A stretch of DNA of 5,783 nt from Alphaproteobacteria bacterium (GCA_021776755.1 JAJFFI010000143.1:1-5783), one strand, 5' to 3'; counted from the first letter of the stretch, positions 1 through 5,270 are shown. The notes: generated from the sequence alone by a model not told the origin. Translations and numbers: made by a program.

Positions 1-210
1 CAGGCGGTAGTTGCCCTGCAGGGTGTGATTGGCGCGGAGCCGCCAGATTTCCTCGCGAAGCCCCAGGGTGAGCTTGGCGTTGCGGTGAATCTCGGAGCCC
101 GCCAGTTGCGCCTCCATGCCCTCGTCGGCCACGGCCGCGGCCGACGGCAGGACAGCGGCAAGCACGGCGGCTGCCAGGAGAGTTCGCGCCTGTTTCGCGA
201 TGCTGGTCAT
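1..210 (-). CDS. N-terminus of an exported hypothetical protein (cut by left edge)
   Basis: Seventy codons are visible, read leftwards from an ATG at 210-208 with no stop before the window edge. Residues 1-28 form a classical Sec signal peptide: lysine and arginine at positions 6 and 9, a hydrophobic Leu/Ala/Val core at about 11-21, then a likely signal peptidase I site after Ala-Val-Ala (28) before Asp-Glu. The mature start is polar and contains a possible amphipathic helix (about 45-60, with LREEIWRLR). I do not recognise the family from this fragment, and the function is unknown. The protein should be periplasmic or secreted. The region just upstream of the ATG has no strong Shine-Dalgarno sequence, so the start rests on where the signal peptide begins. 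Confidence 0.7.
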   Translation of the reverse strand, partial: MTSIAKQARTLLAAAVLAAVLPSAAAVADEGMEAQLAGSEIHRNAKLTLGLREEIWRLRANHTLQGNYRL

Positions 211-285
211 GGCGAAATGGTGACGGCCCGGTGGGGCGATTTTGTGGCGCGCCGCCCCGCGCACCCGCGGTCAGATCTGCGAACT

Positions 286-321
286 CCAAAAGGGGCGCCA
301 AAAGGGGTCAGAGCCCTTTTT
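286..321. repeat. REP-like hairpin with duplicated CCAAAAGGGG
   Basis: CCAAAAGGGG occurs twice, at 286-295 and 298-307. The second copy is the left arm of a perfect 7-bp stem: AAAAGGG at 300-306, loop GTCAGAG at 307-313, and CCCTTTT at 314-320, followed by one more T. From general knowledge, AAAAGGGGTCAGA(G/C)CCC-type palindromes are widespread in proteobacterial genomes and are often found beside REP-associated (RAYT, Y1) transposase genes. The link here is by recall of that motif only. The hairpin could also act as a weak intrinsic terminator for leftward transcripts, but the T-run is part of the stem and there is no further U-tract. Confidence 0.5.
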
Positions 322-343
322 CTGCTGCTATAGGAATTATTGC

Positions 344-386
344 TTGCAATCCGTGTGTTCTTGTTTTATTCTATTGCACTCCGTGT
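344..386 (+). repeat. Pair of 13-bp direct repeats
   Basis: TTGCAATCCGTGT (344-356) and TTGCACTCCGTGT (374-386) differ at one base and lie 30 bp apart, start to start, separated by AT-rich sequence. The first copy overlaps a small inverted repeat, ATTGC-TT-GCAAT (339-350). These repeats lie between the REP-like hairpin and the orphan ribosome binding site, so they may belong to the same mobile-element leader. Function is unknown; binding sites for a regulator or transposase are possible. Confidence 0.4.
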
Positions 387-392
387 TGCCGC

Positions 393-420
393 GAGGAACC
401 AGCGCATGACCCGCCTGCCA
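393..420 (+). pseudogene. Possible remnant of a RAYT (Y1) transposase start
   Basis: GAGGAA at 393-398 is a strong Shine-Dalgarno sequence seven bases before an ATG at 406-408. The first codons read Met-Thr-Arg-Leu-Pro, which resembles the usual start of REP-associated Y1 transposases (Met-Ala/Thr-Arg-Leu-Pro/Ala-Arg). From about codon 6 the frame turns into Pro/Cys/Ala low-complexity sequence with none of the family motifs (no HxH, no catalytic Tyr region). I infer a leader and a few codons left after loss of the rest. The evidence is five residues plus context, so this is tentative; chance is a real alternative. Confidence 0.25.
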
Positions 421-451
421 GCCTGCCCCCCAGCCTGCCCCCAGTCTGCCC
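418..451. repeat. Three tandem 11-12 bp copies of CCAGCCTGCCC
   Basis: Copies at 418-429 (12 bp), 430-440 and 441-451 (11 bp). The third has one C-to-T change (CCAGTCTGCCC). The length variation is in the C-run, which fits replication slippage. No function is evident. Confidence 0.6.
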
Positions 452-568
452 AAAAGACCGCGCCCGGCCCGCCGCCCTTTCCTTCATGTTGGCGCCCATG
501 TTGGCCTGCCGCGGCCCCGAAAACGGCGCGATTGCGCCGATCCCGATGCCAACAAAAGCCAACGGTCC

Positions 569-592
569 GCCAGAGTCGCCGCCAGAGTCGCC
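569..592. repeat. Exact 12-bp tandem duplication
   Basis: GCCAGAGTCGCC occurs twice in direct succession, 569-580 and 581-592, with no mismatch. A related pattern with a 12-bp step occurs at 485-493 and 497-505 (CATGTTGGC twice). This looks like slippage in a non-coding spacer. Confidence 0.6.
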
Positions 593-642
593 CCGGATGG
601 CGCCGCCTCTGCAACGGCAAACGACCCTCATGGAAACCACCC

Positions 643-996
643 CTAGAGTGCCGATCCGCCCCCGCCGAACAAACTGCCTTCCGACGTGCCGCGGTCGTGG
701 CCGGCAAGATAGCCAAGCCGGAAGATCGGGTCGCGCTTGTAGCGCGTGTCGACATCCGGCGAGCGCCCGGAGTCCATCGACCGGGCGCTCTGATACCCGT
801 CGCCGAATCCGGCCTGGAATCCGGCCCGCCAGGCGGCGATATCCGCGCCGGATGTCAACGCGGACGGCACCGGGACCGGCGGCGCGCCCGGGCTGCCGCT
901 TGCGTGAACACCGCCGCCATTGGCGAGTGGCGCGCAGGCGGCAAGAGGGCCGGCCGCGGCGAGGATCAGGGATGCAATCAGAAATCGTGTCTTCAT
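643..996 (-). CDS. Small lipoprotein of unknown function
   Basis: The protein has 117 residues. Its start at 996 is chosen because the lipoprotein signal begins there and GGGGAGGA (complement of 1001-1008) lies four bases upstream; an in-frame ATG at 1029 would only add a polar stretch before the signal. Residues 1-20 are a type II signal peptide (Lys2, Arg4, hydrophobic core 5-18) ending in the lipobox Leu18-Ala-Ala-Cys21. Residue +2 is Ala, not Asp, so outer-membrane sorting by Lol would be expected. A Gly/Pro/Ser linker (about 27-48) precedes a small domain (50-105) with two aromatic-glycine helix-like segments, GFQAGFGDGYQSA and FRLGYLAGHDRG. The C-terminus is Gly/Ser-rich. I cannot name the family. 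It is divergent from the hydrolase gene at 1173 and seems to be transcribed alone. Confidence 0.75.
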   Translation of the reverse strand: MKTRFLIASLILAAAGPLAACAPLANGGGVHASGSPGAPPVPVPSALTSGADIAAWRAGFQAGFGDGYQSARSMDSGRSPDVDTRYKRDPIFRLGYLAGHDRGTSEGSLFGGGGSAL

Positions 997-1172
997 GGCG
1001 TCCTCCCCTGGCGATCTGCCCCGTGGCACGATCGCCTGCGGGGCTCGGTTGCCTTGAAGTATACGCCATCCTGCCGCGCGGGGATGACACCGTTATTCAA
1101 CTCTTTGTGCGCCAGATCCGGAGGGCTGCGGGGCCGATTGCAGGCGGGCAGGCGAAAGCCTACATTCCGCAT
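997..1172. promoter_or_regulatory. Divergent promoter region; candidate -10 for the lipoprotein gene
   Basis: This 176-bp gap lies between two divergent starts and must hold both promoters. On the minus strand, TATACT (complement of 1058-1063) is a good -10 hexamer, which would give a leader of about 55 bases before the lipoprotein ATG. No good -35 lies 16-18 bp upstream of it; the nearest TTGAAT (complement of 1095-1100) is 31 bp away. For the plus-strand hydrolase I see no clear promoter and only a weak, purine-poor Shine-Dalgarno region. Confidence 0.3.
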
Positions 1173-1886
1173 ATGAGCAAGCTCCCCATCATCGGCATCA
1201 CGCTCGACTCGGAAGAGGCGGGCGGATACTCGAAATTCCCGTGGTACGCGCTTCGCCAGAACTACGCGGGCGCCGTCATCGAGGCGGGGGGCCTGCCGTT
1301 GCCGCTGCCGCACGCGATGAACCGGGTCGAGGCCTATCTCGACAGGATGGACGGCCTCGTGATCACCGGTGGTGCGTTCGATGTCGACCCGGCGATGTTC
1401 GGTGACACCGAGACCCATCCGAGTGTGACGCTCAAGGAAGGCCGCACCGATTTCGAGGCGGCCGTCACGCGCGGGATGCTTGAGCGCGACAAACCTGTCC
1501 TCGGCATCTGCGGCGGACAGCAGCTCCTCAATGTGCTGCTCGGCGGCACCCTGATCCAGCACATCCCCGACGAAGTGGAAGACGCGCTCGCGCACGAGCA
1601 GCCAAACCCGCGGGATGAGCCGGGCCATCCAGTCTCGGTCGCGCGCGGTACGCTGCTGCACGACATCGTCGGTGCCGAGGAAATGTCGGTGAACTCGGCG
1701 CATCACCAGGCAGCCAAGGGCATCGGCGATGGGGTGGCGGTTAACTCGAAGGCGCCGGATGGCGTGATCGAGGGCATCGAGGACCCGCGCTATTCGTTCT
1801 GCCTCGGCGTCCAGTGGCACCCGGAGTTTCACATCGATCCGGGCGACGCGAAGATTTTCCAGAGCTTCATCCGCGCCGCGGCCTGA
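1173..1886 (+). CDS. Class I glutamine amidotransferase-like hydrolase, peptidase C26 (PuuD type)
   Basis: The protein has 237 residues, slightly under the usual size for gamma-glutamyl-GABA hydrolases (about 250). The fold landmarks are in order: PIIGIT at 5-10, GGAFDVDP at 66-73 (family form GGxDVxP), the nucleophile elbow GICGGQQ with Cys113 at 111-117, NSAHHQ at 174-179, and the second catalytic site QWHPE with His216 and Glu218. The triad Cys113-His216-Glu218 is therefore intact, so the enzyme should hydrolyse a gamma-glutamyl amide bond in the cytoplasm. In E. coli PuuD this is the last step of putrescine breakdown to GABA. No other putrescine genes are visible, so the substrate is not established. 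The usual elbow is GICRG, and here the Arg is Gly. The frame is open far upstream, but the ATG at 1173 starts exactly at the family N-terminus. It is followed by the pseudouridine synthase after six bases. Confidence 0.9.
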   Translation: MSKLPIIGITLDSEEAGGYSKFPWYALRQNYAGAVIEAGGLPLPLPHAMNRVEAYLDRMDGLVITGGAFDVDPAMFGDTETHPSVTLKEGRTDFEAAVTRGMLERDKPVLGICGGQQLLNVLLGGTLIQHIPDEVEDALAHEQPNPRDEPGHPVSVARGTLLHDIVGAEEMSVNSAHHQAAKGIGDGVAVNSKAPDGVIEGIEDPRYSFCLGVQWHPEFHIDPGDAKIFQSFIRAAA

Positions 1887-1892
1887 GCCACC

Positions 1893-2660
1893 ATGACCGA
1901 TGCGGAACCCAAAACCGGCGAGCGGATCGCCAAGGTCATCGCGCGCGCAGGCGTTGCGTCGCGCCGGGAGGCCGAGCGCCTGATCGAGCAGGGCCGGGTC
2001 ACGGTCGACGGCAAGGTGCAGAAATCGCCGGCGCTCAATGTGACGTCCGCCAACGACATCCGGGTCGACGGCGAGGCGCTGAAGAAGCCCGAGGCGATCC
2101 GGCTCTGGCGCTATCACAAGCCCCCGGGGCTGATGACCAGCCATAAGGATCCGCAGGGCCGGGCGACCATCTTCGACAACCTGCCGCCGACGATGCCCCG
2201 GGTGATCTCGGTCGGCCGCCTCGATCTCAATTCCGAGGGCCTGCTGCTGCTCACCAACGATGGCGGCCTTGCGCGCCACATGGAGCTGCCCGCGACCGGC
2301 TGGACCCGGCGCTACCGCGCCCGCGTGCATGGCCGGGTCGACAAGGACAAACTTGCGACGCTTGCCGCCGGCATCACGGTCAGCGGCATCCGCTATGGCC
2401 CGGTGCAGGCGACGCTGGACGAGCAGCACGGCGCCAATGCCTGGCTGACGGTCACGCTGAAGGAAGGCAAGAACCGCGAGGTGCGCCGCATCTGCGAGCA
2501 TTTCGGCTGGGAGGTAAATCGCCTGATCCGGGTCGCCTATGGCCCGTTTCAGCTTGGCGGTATCTCACGCAGCGTGGTCGAGGAAGTGCCGGGCAAGGTG
2601 CTTCGCGAACAGGTGGGCCAAAAGCTCTGGGACAGTCTCGATGCGGATCGTCGCGGGTAG
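1893..2660 (+). CDS. rRNA pseudouridine synthase, RsuA/RluB/E/F family, with S4 domain
   Basis: The protein has 255 residues. It converts a specific uridine in rRNA to pseudouridine. An N-terminal S4 RNA-binding domain lies at about 9-60 (RIAKVIARAGVASRREAERL, then VTVDG). The catalytic domain starts at about 70 with the family strand YHKPPGLMTS and the active-site motif GRLDLNSEGLLLLTNDG (108-124), where Asp111 is the expected nucleophile. The C-terminal conserved block KNREVRRICEHFGW (193-206) plus VNRLIRVAYGP is intact. It looks most like RluB-type enzymes (23S rRNA U2605 in E. coli), but RsuA, RluE and RluF are close, so I give no symbol. The start lies six bases after the upstream stop with no strong Shine-Dalgarno, which suggests coupling. 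The stop overlaps rsmD by 20 bases. A pseudouridine synthase before rsmD is a gene order I recall from alphaproteobacteria. Confidence 0.93.
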   Translation: MTDAEPKTGERIAKVIARAGVASRREAERLIEQGRVTVDGKVQKSPALNVTSANDIRVDGEALKKPEAIRLWRYHKPPGLMTSHKDPQGRATIFDNLPPTMPRVISVGRLDLNSEGLLLLTNDGGLARHMELPATGWTRRYRARVHGRVDKDKLATLAAGITVSGIRYGPVQATLDEQHGANAWLTVTLKEGKNREVRRICEHFGWEVNRLIRVAYGPFQLGGISRSVVEEVPGKVLREQVGQKLWDSLDADRRG

Positions 2661-3228
2661 CCTCCGCGGCCGCCGGATAGAGCCGCCCGCCGGCGGCGAT
2701 GCGGCGCGGCCCACCACGGACCGTGTCCGCGAGTCGCTCTTCAACATTCTGGCCCACGGAGATTACCCGTCGTTCGAAGGCGCGGCCGTGCTGGATGCCT
2801 TCGCGGGGTCCGGTGCCCTTGGTTTCGAGGCCCTGTCGCGGGGCGCGGCTTCGGTGACCTTCATGGACACATCCACGGCTACCGCTGCCGCCATCCGCCG
2901 CAATGCGGATGCGCTCGGCGTGGGAGACGCCGTGACTTATCTCCGCGCGGACGTCATCCACCCGCCAGCCGCGCCAGCCCCGTGCGCACTCATTCTGATG
3001 GACCCACCCTACGGCCAGAACCTCGCCGTGCCCGCGCTGACCGCGCTGGACGATGCGGGCTGGATCGCGCCGGGCGCGGCCATCGTAATCGAAACCGCCA
3101 AGGCGGACGCGTTCGACGCGCCCGATGGTTTCACCGAACACGACCGCCGCAGCTACGGCAATTCGACGTTGGTGTTTCTGGATTTTCACCACGAAGATCA
3201 CAAAGACCACGAAGAGACCAGCCCATGA
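2641..3228 (+). CDS. rsmD: 16S rRNA (guanine(966)-N2)-methyltransferase RsmD
   Basis: The protein has 195 residues. It transfers a methyl group from S-adenosylmethionine to N2 of G966 in the 30S subunit. Family signatures are complete: the start MRIVAGSLRGRRIEPP, then RPTTDRVRESLFNIL (23-37), the SAM-binding motif VLDAFAGSGALGFEALSRGA (50-69), acidic Asp76 at the end of the next strand, and the catalytic DPPYG (121-125). The ATG at 2641 is chosen because the family starts with MRI and the gene overlaps the pseudouridine synthase end by 20 bases. The last 14 or so residues are unusual: the core seems to end near LVFLDF (177-182) and is followed by a His/Asp/Glu-rich tail, HHEDHKDHEE, encoded by the left inverted repeat of the next element. 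The stop TGA overlaps the following ATG. The catalytic core is intact, so the enzyme is probably functional. Confidence 0.95.
   Translation: MRIVAGSLRGRRIEPPAGGDAARPTTDRVRESLFNILAHGDYPSFEGAAVLDAFAGSGALGFEALSRGAASVTFMDTSTATAAAIRRNADALGVGDAVTYLRADVIHPPAAPAPCALILMDPPYGQNLAVPALTALDDAGWIAPGAAIVIETAKADAFDAPDGFTEHDRRSYGNSTLVFLDFHHEDHKDHEETSP
3188..3214 (+). repeat. Left inverted-repeat arm of the GxxExxY cassette
   Basis: The arm contains three 9-bp units in a row, CACGAAGAT, CACAAAGAC and CACGAAGAG; the last runs two bases past the arm. It matches the reverse complement of 3624-3650 at 23 of 27 positions. It lies inside the 3' end of rsmD. From recall, CACGAAGA/CACAAAGA strings of this kind are commonly seen next to GxxExxY genes in many phyla. 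Confidence 0.75.
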
Positions 3229-3620
3229 CTGCCTACGCGCCAATTCCTGAAGAGGTTGAAATTGTCGTCCGCCAAATCGTTGATGCCGGACTGAAAGTTC
3301 ACCAGGCCATGGGGCCGGGTTTGTTGGAATCGGTCTACGAAACCTGCCTTGCCTGGGAACTGACCAGGAGGTCGGTTCCGGTGCAAAAGCAGGTTGTTCT
3401 CCCTGTGGAATATGATGGGCAAATGATCGAAGCTGGCTTCCGGCTTGACCTTCTGGTCGACAACAAGGTGATCGTCGAAATTAAGGCCGCTGAAAAATTC
3501 TTGCCGATCCACGAAGCTCAATTGCTGACATATCTGCGCTTATCTGGATGCCGTCTTGGACTCTTGATGAATTTTAATACCAAGCTACTCCGAGACGGCC
3601 TTCGACGAATTGTTCTCTAA
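3225..3620 (+). CDS. GxxExxY family protein (PD-(D/E)XK nuclease-like)
   Basis: The protein has 131 residues, typical for the family. The name-giving motif is GLLESVY at 32-38 (Gly32, Glu35, Tyr38), preceded by VHQAMGPG. The C-terminal half has the nuclease-like core: Asp75 in FRLDLLV, the E-x-K pair Glu85-Ile-Lys87 in VIVEIKA, and Gln99 in EAQLLTYL, followed by GLLMNFN (112-118). These would be the metal and catalytic positions of a PD-(D/E)XK fold. The biological role of the family is not known to me. The ATG at 3225 overlaps the rsmD stop (ATGA), so it is probably translated by coupling. Base composition is visibly less GC-rich than the flanking genes, with AT-ending codons such as AAA, TTG, GAA and TTT, which points to acquisition by transfer. 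The gene is flanked by inverted repeats and ends head-on against the GST gene. Confidence 0.92.
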   Translation: MTAYAPIPEEVEIVVRQIVDAGLKVHQAMGPGLLESVYETCLAWELTRRSVPVQKQVVLPVEYDGQMIEAGFRLDLLVDNKVIVEIKAAEKFLPIHEAQLLTYLRLSGCRLGLLMNFNTKLLRDGLRRIVL

Positions 3621-3623
3621 CTG

Positions 3624-3650
3624 CTTCGTGATCTTTGTGCGCTTTGTGGT
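3624..3650 (-). repeat. Right inverted-repeat arm of the GxxExxY cassette
   Basis: Read on the minus strand, the arm contains three 9-bp units, CACAAAGCG, CACAAAGAT and CACGAAGCA (the last running one base past the arm), preceded by AC as in the left arm. It matches the left arm at 23 of 27 positions. It fills most of the 41-base gap between the GxxExxY stop and the GST stop. The arms are about 410 bases apart, so this is not a transcription terminator. I found no clear target-site duplication outside the arms. Confidence 0.75.
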
Positions 3651-3661
3651 TCTACTTTTTC

Positions 3662-4291
3662 TCAGGCGTTCGCGCTTGGCCGCGCCGACATCGCATCGTG
3701 CCAGCGTTTCAGGTTCTTGAGATTACCCGGCACCTCGAGTTCGATCATCGCGCAAAATCCGATCGTCACGAACGCGGTGATGTCGGCCACCGAGAACGCG
3801 GCGCCGCCGACCCACTCGCTCTTACCGAGGCGCTCGTCGAGGTCGTGCAGGAAGTGTTCGGCGCGGGTCCGGCCGCGTTCGGCGAGCGCCGGAATCTGCG
3901 CGTGGTCGACCTTGCCGACCAGCGCGCGGTCCTTGAACCGCTCGGCCGAGTTTCGGAGCGCGTCGGCGACCGCCATGAAACCGTTCACGTCGGCCCAGCG
4001 TTCCCACATGGCAATCTCGCCCTGCTCTTTCGGGTCGCGGCCCATCAGCGGCGGGTCAGGGTGCAGCGCCTCGAAATAGCGGCAGATCGCCGGCGCCTCG
4101 CAGAGCACGGTGCCGTCGTCGAGCTCAAGCGCCGGAACGAACCGTCCCGGATTGACCTTGCGGAACGCCTCGCCGTGGTTCTCGCCCTCGCGGAGCTGGA
4201 CCTGAACGGTCTCGACCGTGACGCCTTTCTCGGCGAGGAACATGCGCACCCGGCGCGGGCTCGGGGACAGCGCGAAATCATAGAGTTTCAT
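3662..4291 (-). CDS. Glutathione S-transferase family protein
   Basis: The protein has 209 residues, the normal GST length. The N-terminal thioredoxin-like domain (1-80) starts MKLYDFALSPSPRRVR, with Ser9 or Ser11 as possible glutathione-activating residues. It has the beta-3 strand FVPALELDDG with the conserved cis-proline Pro53, and the glutathione gamma-glutamyl contact motif with Glu65 (CEAPAICRYFE; Ser is more usual than Ala at 66). The C-terminal helical domain (about 90-209) contains the N-capping box FSVADIT (166-172, Ser167/Asp170) and ends RWHDAMSARPSA. A cytosolic role in conjugation or reduction of electrophiles is expected, but the substrate is unknown. AGGA lies nine bases before the ATG. 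It follows the small membrane protein by only 18 bases, so co-transcription is possible. The stop lies 11 bases from the right arm of the GxxExxY cassette. Confidence 0.9.
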   Translation of the reverse strand: MKLYDFALSPSPRRVRMFLAEKGVTVETVQVQLREGENHGEAFRKVNPGRFVPALELDDGTVLCEAPAICRYFEALHPDPPLMGRDPKEQGEIAMWERWADVNGFMAVADALRNSAERFKDRALVGKVDHAQIPALAERGRTRAEHFLHDLDERLGKSEWVGGAAFSVADITAFVTIGFCAMIELEVPGNLKNLKRWHDAMSARPSANA

Positions 4292-4309
4292 GTCTGGAAG
4301 TCCTGATAG

Positions 4310-4612
4310 TCAGATCGGGATGTGGCGCGCCCAGGGCAGGTGGATCAGGGGATGGGACAGCCACGCGAACCACAAATAGTCGAGGAACTGCGTCCCGTAA
4401 ACGAGGGCGGCGAAGGCGGCCCAGGCGGCGAGCGCTGCGGTGTCGGGGGACGCCCGGGCAAAGTCACGAAAACTCTGTGAGGACTCGAACCGCTGGTGCC
4501 AACGGCGCACGGCGACTCGGCGCATTGCCCGCATCGTCCAGCCGACCGCGATCACGGCCGTCACCGGCGTCAGGCAGAACTGGACCCCCACCAGCAGCCG
4601 GAGGATCAGCAT
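4310..4612 (-). CDS. Short membrane protein, possibly an internally deleted remnant
   Basis: The protein has 100 residues. A first membrane segment is at about 4-27 (LRLLVGVQFCLTPVTAVIAVGW), followed by a basic loop with several Arg (28-41), a polar stretch, and a second hydrophobic segment at about 58-85 rich in Ala, Phe and Trp. The arginine loop predicts a cytoplasmic side between the two. The ATG at 4612-4610 overlaps the upstream stop by one base (TGATG), so translation is coupled to the phosphatase-like gene. From memory, larger membrane proteins encoded next to such phosphatases begin with a similar LLVGVQFCLTP segment and end with a QPLVQLPW-like segment; here the end reads HPLIHLPWARH. 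If that is right, the middle is missing. Function is unknown. Confidence 0.55.
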   Translation of the reverse strand: MLILRLLVGVQFCLTPVTAVIAVGWTMRAMRRVAVRRWHQRFESSQSFRDFARASPDTAALAAWAAFAALVYGTQFLDYLWFAWLSHPLIHLPWARHIPI

Positions 4613-5247
4613 CAGGCGAACGCGTCCCGCAGCAGGGAGCCCGTGGTGGCGGGGGTCGACATGCCCATCAACCGACCGAGTGTCGGCGCGATGTCGGTCT
4701 GCTGCACCTCGCGGGTGACGACCTTGCCGGCAGCGATGCCGGGGCCCATCAACAGCGCGAAGATTTCGTGTGCACTCCTGGAATTAAAATGATGCTGAAA
4801 CGGGATGCCCGTCAGCAGGTTGTCGTCGCGGCCGCAGTCCGGGACGATCACGAACACAGTACTGTCGCGGTAGGAGTCGCGCGCGTCGGCCGCTTCGACC
4901 AGTTGCCGGATGCCGTCGTCTATCGTGGCGATGCCCCGGGTGTAGTGGCTCGGATTGCCCACACCATGTTGCGATAGAGTGTGCCACGCTTGGCATGCGT
5001 CTTCAGATGATAAGGGCTGTAGCTGGTCGGGGGGCTCGATCGTCTCCCGCCGCCGCACGCCGCCACCGAAGCGGATGATGATGACGTTCGGACCGCGGTA
5101 GGGCGGCCGGGCCGCCAGCGCGATACCGGGAAGCGCGAGCGTCGATCCGCCCAGCAACCGACTTCGTCCGAAGGTCCGGCGTGAGATGCCTGGCCCGGCT
5201 TTAGACGAAGCGCTGCCCTTATTCCGGTTTCTCGCGGTCCCACTCAT
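4612..5247 (-). pseudogene. Decayed alkaline-phosphatase/sulfatase-like protein with Tat signal
   Basis: A 211-codon frame is open. A Shine-Dalgarno GGGAG lies six bases before the ATG. Residues 22-27 are a twin-arginine motif (SRRTFG), followed by a hydrophobic stretch and a possible cleavage after ALA (45). The mature start GPNVIIIRFGGG (52-63) and the C-terminal part resemble the alkaline phosphatase superfamily: TIDDGIRQLVEAAD (108-121), the metal-site-like VFVIVPDCGRDDN (131-143), a His-rich HH (152-153) and LLMGPGIAAG, then TDIAPTLGRLMGM. Such enzymes usually have about 400 residues or more, and here the centre, with the expected nucleophile and metal ligands, is absent. In addition, residues about 72-95 look foreign, while the +1 frame of the same DNA (5027-4965) reads TSYSPYHLKTHAKRGTLYRN, which fits the family better. 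I infer a one-base gain in the run of six C (complement of 5029-5034) plus a large deletion. It is probably inactive. Confidence 0.65.
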
Positions 5248-5270
5248 CGCGTGCTCCCGATCCGGCTGTC

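Larger units (their letters stand above)
211..642. other. Long spacer without a convincing gene
   Basis: About 430 bases separate the exported-protein start from the lipoprotein stop. The spacer holds a REP-like hairpin (286-321), an AT-richer stretch (about 330-386) with an imperfect 13-bp direct repeat, a good ribosome binding site plus ATG at 393-408, and short duplications of about 12 bp at 418-451, 485-505 and 569-592. Open frames exist here on both strands, but they have low-complexity Pro/Cys/Arg or Gly/Arg compositions typical of GC-rich non-coding DNA. The left part, about 211-285, would carry the promoter of the exported-protein gene, but I see no clear -35/-10 pair in it. Confidence 0.6.

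Noticed and set aside
371..631. Minus-strand frame containing a GDSGGDSGGPL stretch that mimics a trypsin active-site motif
   Set aside because: The motif comes from a 12-bp tandem duplication. No His or Asp protease motifs surround it, and the rest is Gly/Arg low-complexity sequence. Chance match.
1058..1100. A full sigma-70 promoter using TTGAAT and TATACT on the minus strand
   Set aside because: The spacing is 31 bp, far from the needed 16-18 bp. Only the -10 is kept as a low-confidence candidate.
231..1172. Long upstream open extension of the C26 hydrolase frame (about 314 codons)
   Set aside because: The extension is Pro/Arg-rich low-complexity sequence, runs antisense through the lipoprotein gene and ends where a normal C26 N-terminus begins. 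It is an artefact of GC-rich DNA.
993..2501. 502-codon open frame on the minus strand
   Set aside because: It is antisense to two well-supported genes (C26 hydrolase and pseudouridine synthase). Its composition is His/Arg/Ala/Asp-rich with no domain, as expected from the opposite strand of GC-rich coding DNA.
2452..3243. 263-codon minus-strand frame opposite rsmD
   Set aside because: It is antisense to a gene with complete RsmD motifs. It shows no recognisable domain and no ribosome binding site that would set it apart.
3188..3650. CRISPR array or terminator as an explanation for the CACRAAG repeats
   Set aside because: The repeats are contiguous 9-bp units without spacers, so not CRISPR. 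The arms are about 410 bases apart with a gene between them, so not a terminator hairpin.
3635..4306. 223-codon plus-strand frame opposite the GST gene
   Set aside because: It is a mirror of the GST coding strand, with an Arg/Glu/Ala/Leu-rich composition and no motif; the GST frame has clear family signatures.
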